From Spirodela intermedia (taxonomy: Eukaryota > Streptophyta > Magnoliopsida > Alismatales > Araceae), in the NCBI GenBank assembly GCA_902729315.2, contig LR746279.1:5001-69000 (forward strand): a DNA stretch of 64,000 nt, written 5' to 3'. This document shows positions 10,896 through 22,071 of the stretch, piece by piece (within the stretch, counting starts at the first letter, position 1; each line of letters begins with the position of its first letter). A program made the position numbers and the translations under genes. The notes below the pieces were generated by a model. The model did no database searches. It saw only the letters and a program-made list of their open reading frames with translations, and was not told the DNA's origin.

Positions 10896-13800
10896 ATGAT
10901 ACCTAGCATCATATGGAATTGTCGAGGTATAGGTAACCTCGAAACCCAATTCTATATAGCTAACCTTATCAGACAGTATCGCCTAGGTATAGTAGGCCTC
11001 ATTGAGCCTATGATATCATCAGATCGTATCCAACCTTTACTTAGGCGATTAGGTATGGATCATTTTCACTCCAACCCCACGAATCATATTTGGCTCTTTT
11101 GGACTAGACCATACTCTATGGATTTGCTAGTCGAGGGACCCCAGCATATCACTATGACGGTTCGAGATCTCACCCAAGAGTTCACCTTCTCGGTCATCTA
11201 TGCATCACATCGATCCGAAGAAAGGGAAACTCTTTGGGCGGACCTAGCTCAATACGTGAGGGACTATCCTACACTAGTTGAGTCTCCTTGGTACCTAGCA
11301 GGTGACTTCAACTGTGTTCGTAATACTAGTGAACGTCAAGGTGGGCGGATCCCTAGGGCCCGTAACATGGAGACGTTCAATGACTGCATTTTTCGATTAG
11401 CTCTTATTGAGCCACCTACATCAGGCGAGGCATGGACGTGGAGCAACAATCGAGGGGACGCTTTGATTTATGAGCGTATCGATCGTTGTTTCATCAACAA
11501 CATCGCCATGGTGCGACATCCCATATTAGTCACGATATTACCCCGTTATAGGTCAGATCACACCCCGATCCTCATACTCCCTAAATAGAGTATGAGCACC
11601 CACAGACCTCCCTTCAGATTTCAGATCATGTGGCTCCAACATGAAGACTTTCAGAGTTTCGTACGGAATCACTGGTACGGACATATCTCAGATTCTCCTA
11701 TGGAGAACCTTAGCTATAGGTTAAGGAATCTCAAACTCCACCTTAAATGGTGGAACCGACATATCTATGGGAATGTCCATACCCAGGTTGATGCATTGCA
11801 AAAAGAGTTAGCAGAGGTTGAAAGACTACTGCAAGCTAGATATTCAGATGCTGCTTGGGAAAGGAGGAGTAGAGTGAGCGACCAGCTTGATGAGGTTGTG
11901 CGACGACAGGAGTTATTCTATCTCCAGAAATCACGCATCCAGTGGTTACAAGAGGGTGATAGAAACACTCGTTTCTTTCATGCCTCGGTCGCTCACCGCT
12001 CACGTTCAGATTATACCTCTCTTTTAGAGACATATGATCAGGACCTTTCCCGCATGCAGGAGGCAGGGGTTGAGTACTTTCGTACTCTCTTAACCTCTCA
12101 GCCGATTGAGATTTCTGATGATATGCTCACTTCGATCCCATCATTGGTCACTCACCATGAGAGCTCTCTCACGATGGCCATACCCACGGGAGAAGAGATC
12201 AAGGAAGTAGTTTTCTCTATGAGCAGACATCGTGCACCCGGGCCCGATGGTTTCCCAGCTGATTTTTACATTTCATGTTGGGATATCGTTGGCACTGATC
12301 TCATCCAGGCTATCAGGGAAATCTTTCGTCGTAAAGTCTTTACACGAAGTTGGAAGGCCACCTTCCTTGCACTTATACCGAAGGTGACTACCCCAACCTC
12401 ATTTAGAGACTTTCGACCTATCAGTTTATGTAACGTGTGTTATAAAGTTGTATCTAAGATCGTTACATGTAGATTGAGTAGTTTCCTTGATAGACTTATA
12501 TCTCCAGAGCAATGCGGATTTGTCAAGGGACGGTACATTCACGATAACATCATGCTAGTACATGAACTAGCACAGTCCCTTGGCCATGACTATCGAGGCT
12601 CCAACATCATCATCAAATTAGACATGGAGAAGGCCTTTGATAGGATAGAGTGGAGTTTCCTCATTAAGGTTCTTAGATGCTTTGGGTTCACCGACGACTT
12701 CATTGACTTAGTTGATGCATGTGTTAGGGAGAATCATTTCTCTTTATTGGTGAACGGTAGCTCCACACCATTCTTCACGGCCACAAGAGGTCTACGACAG
12801 GGCGATCCACTATCACCCACCCTCTTCATCTTAGTCGAAGAAGTCCTCAGTCGATCCCTCACTCGAGCGATCAATCAAGGACTTATCCGACCATACTACT
12901 CGAAGAGGGGTTGTCCGATCATCTCACACTCCCTCTTTGCTGATGATGCGATACTCTTCCTCAATGGATGTGAGACATCCATTAGAGGGCTCATGAGTAT
13001 TATCTCGAGGTATGAGCGAGCTGCAGGTCAACTCGTAAATGCCTCGAAGAGTAGCTTCATGGTAGGCCCTTCTACCCCCATAGGGACCATACGACGCATC
13101 CAGGGCCTAACGGGGTTCTCTCGTGGACACTTACCTTTTGACTATCTAGGATGTCCTATCTTCCTCGGCCGTAGGCGCATACACTATTTTGACGCCCTAG
13201 TGGGCAAGTTGAGGAAGAAACTAGCAGGATGGAAGATACAGCTTCTATCCCCTGGAGGACGGATCCAGTTGATACGCCATGTCCTCATGAGCATGCCATT
13301 ACACCTTTTGGTAGTCCATGAGGTACCAGACACCGTCTTACAGTCTATTAGACGGATATGCACGTCCTTCCTTTGGGATGGACAACTTGAGGGACCTCGT
13401 CGCCAACGCCGAGTTTCTTGGGAGAAAGCATGTCGACCTACGGATGAGGGTGGCCTAGGTATTAGGCGCCCTCAAGATGTACTCAACATGCTTCAAAAGA
13501 AACTCGTTTGGAGGATGAGGACCACACCATCGGTGCTAGGCTCTTTTGTGTCAGCCAAATATGGTGAGTGGGCCCGACAGCCGGCCGACATCAAAGGAGT
13601 CAAACGATGGGCAGACTGGCAGCGACATTGGTTGGAGATGGTGCCCCTTATTCGTTGGCGAGTGGGGCGAGGTGCGATCAGTGCCTGGTACGACACTTGG
13701 CTAGAGGACACACCATTGGCCTGTTTTACCACTTTCACATCCTCTTGGCCTCGCTTGACGGTAGCCCAGCTTCTCCAAGGAGACACTCGTCTACTTATTG

Positions 13801-15095
13801 AGAGGCATGGACTACCGTCAGACTTGTTACCAGCCATCACCATGACTGAGACGAGTTTTACTGAGGACCAACCCATCTGGACACTTACCATAGATGGCAA
13901 TTTCTCTTGTAGCTCCTCTTGGGAGCACTTTAGAAACCGCTCCCCAAAGACATTTTGGGGAAATCTCATATGGCATCCAGCCATCACACCTCGTGTTTCG
14001 TTCTTCCTATGGAAGTTCATGCACCGAGGACTACCCACCGACGATCGAGTGATTGTCACCGATCAGGAGGTGGAAAGGAGATGTCATTGTTGCTCCATCA
14101 CGACGGACGAAAGTATGGAACATCTATTTTTCCATAGTGATATCGCTGTCGAGTGTTGGAGTCAACTTCTAGCGAATTGGCTTCCAATGCTCTCGTACAG
14201 ACCTACGAGACCACCACTAGAGGTCTTTAGGAGAGTCATTGACTCACCGACGAGTGTCAAGGTTAGTCCCTTCATCCGTATCTCCATAGCATATATGTTA
14301 TGGGAAATATGGAAGGGACGTAACTCATCTCGATTTGCAGGCCAAGTGATGCGTGCCACAGAGATTATGAGGCACGTAACACAATGGCTTCGGAGTACTC
14401 ATTCCTTAGTGCCAAACAAAACGAAACGCTCGCGTTCTGTTTGTGAGGCTTTTGGGCTTTGGGGACTCCATATCATACCTACACAGACCTGGACTATTAT
14501 CCGATCTGTTAGATGGACACCACCGAGGGCTGGACGGTGGAAACTCAACGTCGACGGAGCATCTCAAGGCAACCCAGGACCGTCTGGAGGAGGAGGTATC
14601 TTACGCGATAGTACAGGATGCATTCTCTTTGCCTTTTCGAACTTTTATAATATATGAACTAATACTGTGGTAGAGGCTATGACAATACGGGATGGTTTGC
14701 TTCTTTGTGAGGAGCAAAATATTACTAATATTACTAATATTACTAATATTACTAAAGTGTTAGTGGACATGTTACGTGCAGACTCTTGTCCTCATTGGAG
14801 GCTCAAGAATATCTGGGCAAACATCATGCGATGTCAAGGACGCATCACAACCATTATGCATCAGTTCCGAGAAGGGAATCAGACAGCCGACGCCCTTGCT
14901 ACGCATGGAGTCAGATCGTGTCGGAGGACAGTCTTCTCTTTTTGGCAGGACATGCCCCTCGAAGCTCGAGGTGCTCATAGACTTGAGCGACTCGGCATAC
15001 CCTCTTTACGCATACACCGCACTCCACTACCGACCCCTCCACGGTAGTGGCGTATCGCTTGGAGGAGATCAAGGGTGGTTACTATTGGCCGCTGA
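10896..15095 (+). pseudogene. LINE-A2 ORF2: endonuclease-RT-zf-RVT-RNase H with three stops
   Basis: The whole ORF2 stays in one frame. Endonuclease 10896-11585, RT about 12220-13320 (FADD 12936-12947), zf-RVT about 13954-14160 (FFLWKFMHRGLP, HCCSITTDESMEHLFFH), RNase H about 14530-14910 (NVDGASQGNPG, first Asp codon 14553-14555). Stops: TAG 11586-11588 (CAG in A1) exactly between endonuclease and RT, TGA 14655-14657 (CAA in A1) inside RNase H, and TAG 15045-15047 (CAG in A1) near the C-terminus. The stretch that carries the RNase H Glu-Ser-Asp motif in A1 is replaced by a 9-base microsatellite (14718-14753). The RT block itself, 11592-14654, is an unbroken frame of about 1020 residues. Confidence 0.92.
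14718..14753 (+). repeat. (AATATTACT)4 microsatellite inside the RNase H domain
   Basis: Four exact 9-base units encode NITNITNITNIT. LINE-A1 has NITNIVLESDS at this place, so the expansion grew from one NIT-coding unit and replaced the segment holding the catalytic Asp. Net length change is plus 3 bases, so the frame is kept. Confidence 0.95.
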
Positions 15096-15551
15096 AGACC
15101 ACAATGGAGATACAACATAAGACGGACAACAAGGCACATCGTAATCCACTCGGGTACACTACTTCCAATCATTACTCTCCTCATAATCACCTCACATCTA
15201 CTATCTATCACCCTCAAGTACTGAGGACATAAAACTATCAGCACATGTTGGCATCTGCCCACTTTTGAACTATAGGTCTATAGCACATCAGACCTGCTAA
15301 ACTAGTTGTGAATCGCCAACCTAGCACCTCTCTCAAGATCTCATCAGTACCATCAGCCAGCTTGAACCCATGAGAAGGTAAGGATCTATATCCATAGGAT
15401 TGACCCTCTCTCCTCTCTCTCTCTCTCGATTCTCTATCTCTTTCTCCCTCCCTTTCTCTCTCTTAAAAAAAAAAAAGAGACAGCCTAGTTCTTTTCCCGA
15501 AATCACTAGCCCATCATAGACAATTAGTGGAGGGTGAGGGACAAGGCCCTC

Positions 15552-15582
<31 letters not shown>

Positions 15583-16152
15583 GAAAAAGGGGGTAACCGA
15601 CTTCCCTTCCCCTAATCACTAGCCTAATATTCCAAAGGGAATTACCCTTGTACACCAAATAATGGGCATTAGTGGAGGGTAAAAGAAGAGGCCCTCAAGG
15701 AGAGAGAAAGAAGAGAGAGAGAATAAGAGAAAAGAAAAGAGTTAGAAAAAGAGACCAAGTCATTCCTCGTGGGGTGAAAGGTCCCTTACCTACTTAGAGG
15801 AAGTACGGCAACTGATGGTACTAACAAGATCTTAGCTAGAGGGATTAGACGCGTGCAACACTAGGAAGGCAAATTCATATTTGGGCTTATTGTCATACTC
15901 TAGCATAGTTCTATCTTCCTCACTGCCCTAACAACTATTTTCTCACCACTTTATATCATATTATTTATTTCTTAGAACCACTTACTGCAGCAAACTCTTC
16001 TCTTGCAGGAACACCTCATGGCGCACAACATGGAGGTCTACACGTCCTACTACTGTTGAAAAGATTTTCCACCTTTCATGAACTCAAAGGCTCTTTCAGC
16101 CCAATGCAAAAAAAAATAATAATAATAATAATTTAAAAAAAAAAAAAAAAAA
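15096..16152 (+). other. LINE-A2 3' UTR and A-rich end
   Basis: Same order as in A1: CT-rich stretch (15400-15460), A-runs (about 15463-15474 and 15552-15593), GA-rich stretch, then an A-rich end containing an AAT microsatellite (about 16107-16152). The stretch TAATATTCCAAAGGGAATTACCC (about 15626-15650) is present here but not in A1, a small copy-specific insertion. No gene seen. Confidence 0.78.
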
Positions 16153-16153
16153 T

Positions 16154-16935
16154 CCTAAACCCTAAACCAACCCCCCTAAGTGGGAGAGTTGCCACCGGAT
16201 CCCATAAGAACTTCGGAGTTAAGCGTGCTCAGGTGGGAGCAGTCACCGGATGGGTGACCTCCCTGGGAGGTCCCAAGGTACGTGTGCATGCGTTGCGAGA
16301 CGCTTGCTGTGCATGTGCTGAAAGGCACCGCTGCATTATCGTGCCGCTAGGCACGTCTTACAAACCCCTCCAACACCATGCCAAGATGCTTCGAGTTTCG
16401 AAGAACGTGCCGAGAGGCACCCCTGCCACCATGCCGAGAGGCATATGTGGCAACCATCTCACCATGCCAAGATGCCCCCAGCTCCAAAGAACGTGCCGAG
16501 AGGCACCCCTGCCACCATGCCGAGAGGCATATGTGGCATCCATCTCATCATGCCAAGACGCCCCAGCTCCGAACAACGTGCCGAGAGGCACCCCTTACCA
16601 CTATGCCGAGAGGCATATGTGGCATCTGTCTCACCATGCCAAGACGCCCCAAGCTCCAAAGAACGTGCCGAGAGGCACCCCTTACCACTATGCCGAGAGG
16701 CATATGTGGCATCTGTCTCACCGTGCCAAGACGCCCCAAGCTCCAAAGAACGTGCCGAGAGGCACTGCTGCCACCATGCCGAGAGGCATATGTGGCATCT
16801 ATCTCCGAAGAATGTGCCTGAGAGGCACCAAAGTGCTTGGGCATGTGAAGTACCGGGATGGGTGACCTCCCGAGAAGTTCGGCCCAAGACAGTTATCCCA
16901 ATAAATAAATAAAAATAATAATAATAAAAAAAAAA
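16154..16935 (+). repeat. 5S-rRNA-derived composite repeat, unit 1
   Basis: Order: telomere-like CCTAAACCCTAAACC (16154-16168); spacer CCCCCCTAAGTGGGAGAG; 5S-like head (about 16190-16285) reading CACCGGATCCCATAAGAAC, GGAGTTAAGCGTGCT, GGATGGGTGACCTCC, which follows plant 5S rRNA from about its base 25 to its 3' part; hairpin array (16315-16800) of GUGCC-GAGA-GGCAC and AUGCC-GAGA-GGCAU; second 5S-like stretch, the tail (16833-16900), reading GTGCTTGGGC and GGGATGGGTGACCTCC; A/T-rich end. The head keeps the region that holds the 5S internal pol III control region. This looks like a dimeric 5S-derived SINE-like repeat, not a working 5S gene, since the 5S 5' end is missing. Confidence 0.8.
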
Positions 16936-17472
16936 CCCTAAACCCTAAACCCTAAACAACCCCCCTAAGTGGGAGAGTTGCCACCGGATCCCATAAGAAC
17001 TCCGGAGTTAAGCGTGCTCTGGTGGGAGCAGTCACCGGATTAGTGACCTCCCTGGGAAGTCCCAAGGTACGTGTTACGAACCCCTCCAACACCATGCCAA
17101 GATGCTTCGAGTTTCGAAGAACGTGCCGAGAGGCACCCCTGCCACCATGCCGAGAGGCATATGTGGCAACCATCTCACCATGCCAAGACGCCACCAGCTC
17201 CAAAAAACGTGCCGAGAGGCACCCCTGCCACCATGCCGAGAGGCACATGTGGCATCCATCTCACCAACAATGTGCCAAGAGGCACCCTCTGAAAAACAAC
17301 CTGCCAAGAGGCAGCCCTACGCCACCATGTCGAGAGGCACTAGTGGCATCTATCTCCGAAGAATGTGCTCAGAGGCACCAAAGTGCTTGGGTGTGTGAAG
17401 TACCATGATGGGTGACCTCTTGAGAAGTTTGGCCCAAGACAGTTATCTCAAAAAAAACAAAAAAAAATAAAA
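16936..17472 (+). repeat. 5S-rRNA-derived composite repeat, unit 2
   Basis: Begins with three exact CCCTAAA (16936-16956), then the 5S-like head (about 16975-17070, GGAGTTAAGCGTGCTCTGG, GTGACCTCCCTGGGAAGTC). The hairpin array is shorter than in unit 1 and includes CUGCC-AAGA-GGCAG (17301-17314). 5S-like tail 17383-17449, then an A-rich end. Same strand and same order as unit 1, so the units are head to tail. Confidence 0.8.
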
Positions 17473-17731
17473 CCCTAAGCCCTAAACCATCGGAGAAGTG
17501 CTCTGAAGTTAAGTGTGCTTGGGTGGGAGCAGTCCCCGAATGGGTGACCTCTCCCTGAGAAGTCCCCAGGTACATGTGTGCATCCATGCCGAGAGGCACA
17601 TGTGGCATCCATCTCACCAACAATGTGCCAAGAGGCACCCTCCAAAAAACAGCCTGCCAAGAGGCAGCCCTACGCCACCATGCCGAGAGGCACTAGTGGC
17701 ATCTATCTCCGAAGAATGTGCTCAGAGGCAC
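17473..17731 (+). repeat. 5S-rRNA-derived composite repeat, unit 3, left part
   Basis: CCCTAAGCCCTAAACC (17473-17488) leads straight into a shortened 5S-like head (about 17489-17575; GAAGTTAAGTGTGCTTGGG, GGGTGACCTCTCCCTGAG). The hairpin part follows and is cut at 17731 by the gypsy element; the unit resumes at 25302. The insertion lies in the right strand of the hairpin GUGCU-CAGA-GGCAC. Confidence 0.82.
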
Positions 17732-19371
17732 TGATAAGTCTTCATTATCATGAGTTAATAATTAGTAAATAATATAGTTTTAGCCTTAACTCATGATAAA
17801 TAGACTTATATTTGTGTTAAAGTGTGGAAAGTGGTTTTCAGTTGATTAATGTGATTTTTTGGGTAATTATGTGATTTTATACGAATTTATATGATTTTTA
17901 CAGTCTTACTTTTGAGATAAATGAAGAAAAAGAAATAAAACTAAAATATTACAAAATGGGGGGGACCCGCCGGCCAGCCGGGCCCACAAGCGGGTCGGAA
18001 GCTCAGTCGGGGAGTAGCCGCGAGTAGGGGCTTGAGCGGCTTGGACCGATAGGGGCATGTGTGCGCCACTCCCCTTCCACGTCACTGGTGGCCAGCCGAC
18101 TGTGGGGCAAGGATTGGTCGTACATGCGAGAGAAGGGACTTTGCTAAGAAAGCTAACATTACTATATATTCGCCTGAAAAATTGGCACACAACCAATGTG
18201 GGACTAAACCCGCATCACACCTTTCTCAGAAGGGGCGGACAACCGGCGCGGGTTTGAATCTTCTCAGAGTCAAAATTCATATATTTTTATCTGATTATCG
18301 CGACTTTCCTGCAGATCGTCGGTGAAAGATTAAGCAACCAGAATCGCTGGATCATCGGCGAAAATCTCGTCAACGCGATTCGCGGAGCATTGCTACTAAA
18401 ATTGCTGAACGATTTGCGATAAAAGGATCGCGAATCCATCGAGTAAATCATCTCCGATTGATCGACGAACAAGCCGTCGTCGGGAAGAGGACGATCCGCC
18501 GGGAGACGAGTCGCCACCTCCTGAGAGCGTACCAGATGTGATGAAGAGCCTCTTCTTGCTGCGCGGACCTGAGGATGAAGCTCCCTGACATGCGCCCCAC
18601 CTCCATCTAGCTCCTCTCCATCGGGTGACAGCTGTCAGAGAACCGCAAAGTCGCCGTTTTTCTGCTCCGCCGGGTGACTGCCGCCGGAGACGACTCGACG
18701 ACCCATTCCATTAATCTCTAGACTTCGCGAGAAGATCTAGAGATTGCCCACGTTGTCTTTGTCCAAGGAGAGCCTTCGAGGCCGTGGACACTGCACGACG
18801 ATCCTCCCGAATGCTTAGGATTCCAGTGCATCACCGACGCATCGCCGTCGCGACGTCGGAACTCTGTTTTCCTGCTTTAAACTTACTTTACACTTCATTT
18901 AGTGATATTTCTTTGTGATTTTAATTTACCAAAATATATTTTGTTCTATTACGATTCTTCTGGCTTTTACAGATCTTAATTTGATTAATTAAATCATTTA
19001 TAATCGCTTACGTAAGAATCGCCGGGCAGAACTCTGTTTCCGCTCGATTCGCATTCGCCGGGCACTGACGTCATCCTGACGTACGCGCCCTTATTTCCCT
19101 TTTTCGTGAATTTTAAATATATTTCCTTTTTATTTCCTAGTATAAAATTCATAGAAAATTGTATTCATTGAGAAACATTCTGAATAATTACCAGATATTA
19201 TATTACATCCCTGTGATCGACCTGGAAAATTACCGCTATTTTTGGAAGTTTAATTGAATTATAATTGATATATTTGTTCAGAAATACTTCTAAATATCTG
19301 AAAAGTCGTATTTTCTAGTTTTATAAATTTTATATTTGCATGATTTAATATACAACGACTAGGTCACGTCA
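17732..19371 (+). repeat. 5' LTR of the gypsy element
   Basis: Starts TGATAAGTCTTC and ends GGTCACGTCA. A candidate TATA box (TATATATT, about 18163-18170) lies in the left third. The stretch ACCAATGTGGGACTAAACCC (about 18192-18211) and a decayed tRNA-type B box (GGTTTGAATCT, 18251-18261; intact GGTTCGAATCC in the 3' LTR) follow. The middle (18300-18850) is GC-rich, the right end AT-rich. Confidence 0.93.
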
Positions 19372-19376
19372 AATTT

Positions 19377-19394
19377 TGGCGCCGTTGCCGGGGA
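19377..19394 (+). promoter_or_regulatory. Primer binding site, tRNA-Asp type
   Basis: TGGCGCCGTTGCCGGGGA lies five bases after the 5' LTR. It is the complement of the 3' end of plant tRNA-Asp including CCA, the primer used by Athila-type elements. Confidence 0.9.
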
Positions 19395-19581
19395 TGTATT
19401 GCATAATATTTAGTATTTTTCTGTTTTTCTCTTAGAGTACACAAAAAATTTAACTCTTGTTTTATTTTCTTTTTGCTGATTTTTTTTAGAAAAAGGGAAC
19501 GAAGAGAAGCAAGGCAAGGACTGGAGCATCCTGAAGGAGGGTAACAATTACTAAATTTTTCCCTCGAATTTATTGATTTTT

Positions 19582-21687
19582 ATGCATGGTAGAAGATCCT
19601 TGCATCCAAGGCTAGAAAATCCTTTCATTATTTCATTCAAAAATAAAAATCCGAAAGAAAAATTAATTTTGATAGATCCTAAAGGAAGTACAGGTCAAAT
19701 TGAGAACAATCCTATGGCCATGAAAAATTATTATATCCCTGATTCATTTCAAAGAGCATCCAATATTAGAGTCCTATTAGCACCGAATGTTAAATTTGAA
19801 ATAAATCCAAGAATTTTTCAAATGCTCCCTAATTTTCATGGATTGCCTTTAGAAGAACCTCATCAGCACTTAGAAAAATTTCATATGGTCTGTGATTTAG
19901 TTAATCTCCCTCAAGTTACACCGGAAATTATTAAGATGAAATTATTTCCTCATACACTTAGGGACAAAGCTAGCCATTGGCTATCCACGTTAGATATAGA
20001 ATTAACTAGCTGGAAAGACATAGAACAGGCCTTTCTTCGAAAATTTTATCCCTTAAAAAAAACTCAAAATATGAGAAAACATATATGGAGTTTTTCTCAA
20101 AGACCAGGAGAAACTTTACATGAGACATGGGAAACATTCAAAGATTTACTTAGAAAGTGTCCTCATCATTCTATACCCAAGTGGCAGCTCAATATAATTT
20201 TTTATGATGGATTATTAGAACAACATAGAAATATGGTTGATTCTATATGTGGAGGAGCTTTTATGGAGAAAACCCCTGATGAGATTTACAGTCTTTATGA
20301 GAATTTAAGTGAAAATTGTAGAGATCAAGCCTCTTTTGAATTATATGACAGGGATAAGAAGAGAGGAATTTATGAATTGCATCATGATAATGAATCTAAA
20401 TTTAGAAATGAGGTTAATCAGATTAATCAAAGATTAGAAAAACTTTATTTGCTTATTGACAATATTAGAAAGCCTCTTAACCCTCAATTTAATTCAAATA
20501 GTACAGATCCTATGTATGGTGAAAATGATCATTTCGAATTTCAATATCATCCTAGACAAGAACAAGTGCAGGTACCCCACGATTTTAGTAAAAATAGGGA
20601 ATATTTTTCTAATTCTTATAATCCTAATTGGGGGAATAATTTTTCGTGGAGAAACCCAAATAATATTCAAAATCCAGAAGCACTTAGATCCAATTCAAAC
20701 TCTGAATTTTGTCCAAAACAAGAAAACAGATTTCAGAAAAATCAGCCCTCTCTAACCCAACCTGATACTATAGAAATGATGCAGCAAATGAGCCAAATGA
20801 TGCAACAAACTATGAGCAAAATGATGCAACAAACTATGAATCAAATGATGCTGCACCAGAAACAAATTATAGAGGCTCTTGGGAATAAGAGAGAAGAGGG
20901 ACAGCTACCTTGTCAGCCCATAGAAAATTCAGGAAACTGTCCAACAGTAAGATTTCAGCAAGGAGAGTCTAATTGGATAAATTTAGAAAAAAACCCACAA
21001 AATAAAAATGTTAGGTCAGTGAATACATTGAGTGAGAATATTTTACTTGATCCTTATTTCCAATTATTAGAAGAAATTGATGAGCCATTAGAAGTAAATG
21101 AGAATATTACAGCTGAAAATATAATAGCAGAAAATTTGAATAAAATCATTTATTGCTCACAATTGATGAATGAATATAGTGAGGATGATGAGGAGAAAGA
21201 GCCCTTAGATGAAGAAACAGCAGCTGATCATGGAAAAATCATCCAAATTTTAGTAGAAGGGAGTATGGACAGAAATGAAGAAAAACATATTTCAGGTGAG
21301 GAAAAATCAATTGATGTAGGAGACGAAATTGATAAATCTAATCATAATTTTGCAGCCATGGATGTTGATAGTGAGGAGGATGATGTATATCATATACCAA
21401 AATTAAAAGATAGCTCTTGGGAAGATGAAGAATTTGATGAGTTGAGAAACGAAAAGCTAGAAAAAGAGTTGATTCAACTAATGGGGAGAAACGAAAATAA
21501 TGAATATGAATATAGAGATAATTTTGGAGGAGAAAATTTGAATTTTACTGAATTCATTAGATCTGAGATTAAAGAAGACAATCTTTCCATCCTTCAAAAC
21601 CCACAGCCCATTAGAATTACTTCTAAGCTTGAAATATTTCACTCCTCACAAATTGAACAAATATGTATGGAAGATAAAATGGAGTAG
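19582..21687 (+). CDS. Gypsy gag-like polyprotein (non-autonomous element)
   Basis: The first ATG in the open frame is at 19582, giving about 701 residues. The retrotransposon gag domain is clear at residues about 90-230: FHGLPLEEPHQHLEKFHMVC, ASHWLSTLDIELTSWKDIEQ, FLRKFYPLKKTQNMRKHIWS. A Met/Gln-rich segment (about 20770-20870; MMQQTMSKMMQQTMNQMM) and a long acidic tail (about 21020-21690) follow. I see no CCHC knuckle and no protease. Gag would build the particle that packages element RNA. The reading frame is intact although the LTRs have diverged. The A-rich, low-GC composition differs sharply from the surrounding LINEs. Confidence 0.85.
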   Translation: MHGRRSLHPRLENPFIISFKNKNPKEKLILIDPKGSTGQIENNPMAMKNYYIPDSFQRASNIRVLLAPNVKFEINPRIFQMLPNFHGLPLEEPHQHLEKFHMVCDLVNLPQVTPEIIKMKLFPHTLRDKASHWLSTLDIELTSWKDIEQAFLRKFYPLKKTQNMRKHIWSFSQRPGETLHETWETFKDLLRKCPHHSIPKWQLNIIFYDGLLEQHRNMVDSICGGAFMEKTPDEIYSLYENLSENCRDQASFELYDRDKKRGIYELHHDNESKFRNEVNQINQRLEKLYLLIDNIRKPLNPQFNSNSTDPMYGENDHFEFQYHPRQEQVQVPHDFSKNREYFSNSYNPNWGNNFSWRNPNNIQNPEALRSNSNSEFCPKQENRFQKNQPSLTQPDTIEMMQQMSQMMQQTMSKMMQQTMNQMMLHQKQIIEALGNKREEGQLPCQPIENSGNCPTVRFQQGESNWINLEKNPQNKNVRSVNTLSENILLDPYFQLLEEIDEPLEVNENITAENIIAENLNKIIYCSQLMNEYSEDDEEKEPLDEETAADHGKIIQILVEGSMDRNEEKHISGEEKSIDVGDEIDKSNHNFAAMDVDSEEDDVYHIPKLKDSSWEDEEFDELRNEKLEKELIQLMGRNENNEYEYRDNFGGENLNFTEFIRSEIKEDNLSILQNPQPIRITSKLEIFHSSQIEQICMEDKME

Positions 21688-21696
21688 GGGAAGATT

Positions 21697-22071
21697 ATGC
21701 AGATAAAAGAAGACATTAAGAAATGGGTGAGTGGAAGAATTAGAGATATCAATTTAGATGAAAAAAATTTACATTGGATAAGAGCTAATTCGAAAATTAT
21801 ATGGCCTGATCACATTTTATGGTCTATTAATAGGAAGTATTTATTAATGAATGAGAGTCTTACAAAACAAGATAGAAATGAGGAAAGATTCTTTTCAAAA
21901 TGGAAATATTATTTTTGGGAAAATTTTGTTAATTTCCATCTTGTTTTGGCTGAAAGTATGTCAAGGTATATATATGAAGTATATGAATTTATGCTAAATC
22001 TGAAAAAGAATATTATGAAACTTACCTTGGGATACAAATATATTTTGATGGCCATAGATCATCTTATATGA
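21697..22071 (+). CDS. Small ORF of unknown function in the gypsy element
   Basis: ATG 21697, 124 codons, nine bases after the gag stop. It is rich in Lys, Trp and aromatic residues (KKWVSGRIRDINLDEKNLHW) and has no domain I recognise. It could be the remnant of a deleted pol region or a second small product. Its nearness to gag would fit co-expression. Coding status is uncertain. Confidence 0.4.
   Translation: MQIKEDIKKWVSGRIRDINLDEKNLHWIRANSKIIWPDHILWSINRKYLLMNESLTKQDRNEERFFSKWKYYFWENFVNFHLVLAESMSRYIYEVYEFMLNLKKNIMKLTLGYKYILMAIDHLI

Larger units (their letters stand above)
7723..16152 (+). mobile_element. LINE-A2: complete L1-type LINE, about 8.4 kb
   Basis: It begins directly after the 64-A tail of A1 with a pyrimidine-rich 5' end (TTGCTCAACTTTTTTCTCTC) that is shared by the LINE-B copies at about 26715 and, in reverse, 38840. 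Parts: 5' UTR 7723-8054, ORF1 8055-10892, ORF2 10896-15095, 3' UTR and A-rich end to about 16152. The tail is cut at a different point from A1 (after CCCAATGC), so the two copies used different 3' ends. A telomere-like CCTAAACCCTAAACC abuts the A-tail. ORF1 has one stop and ORF2 three, all single-base type apart from one double change. Confidence 0.93.

Noticed and set aside
16190-16285. Functional 5S rRNA gene
   Set aside because: The first 25 or so bases of 5S rRNA are missing, the 3' end departs from 5S, and the copies differ from one another; these are 5S-derived repeats.
16400-16800. CRISPR-like array
   Set aside because: The periodic words are degenerate hairpins with no unique spacers and the DNA is eukaryotic.
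16233-16912. Overlapping open frames in several frames and both strands (MPRGICGIH-type repeats)
   Set aside because: They arise from the tandem hairpin words of the 5S-like unit, which lack stops in many frames; no start, domain or codon bias supports a protein.
16154-17731. Cassandra TRIM element
   Set aside because: Cassandra carries 5S-like DNA inside LTRs with TG/CA ends and a tRNA-Met primer site; I found none of these here, and head and tail modules are not identical.
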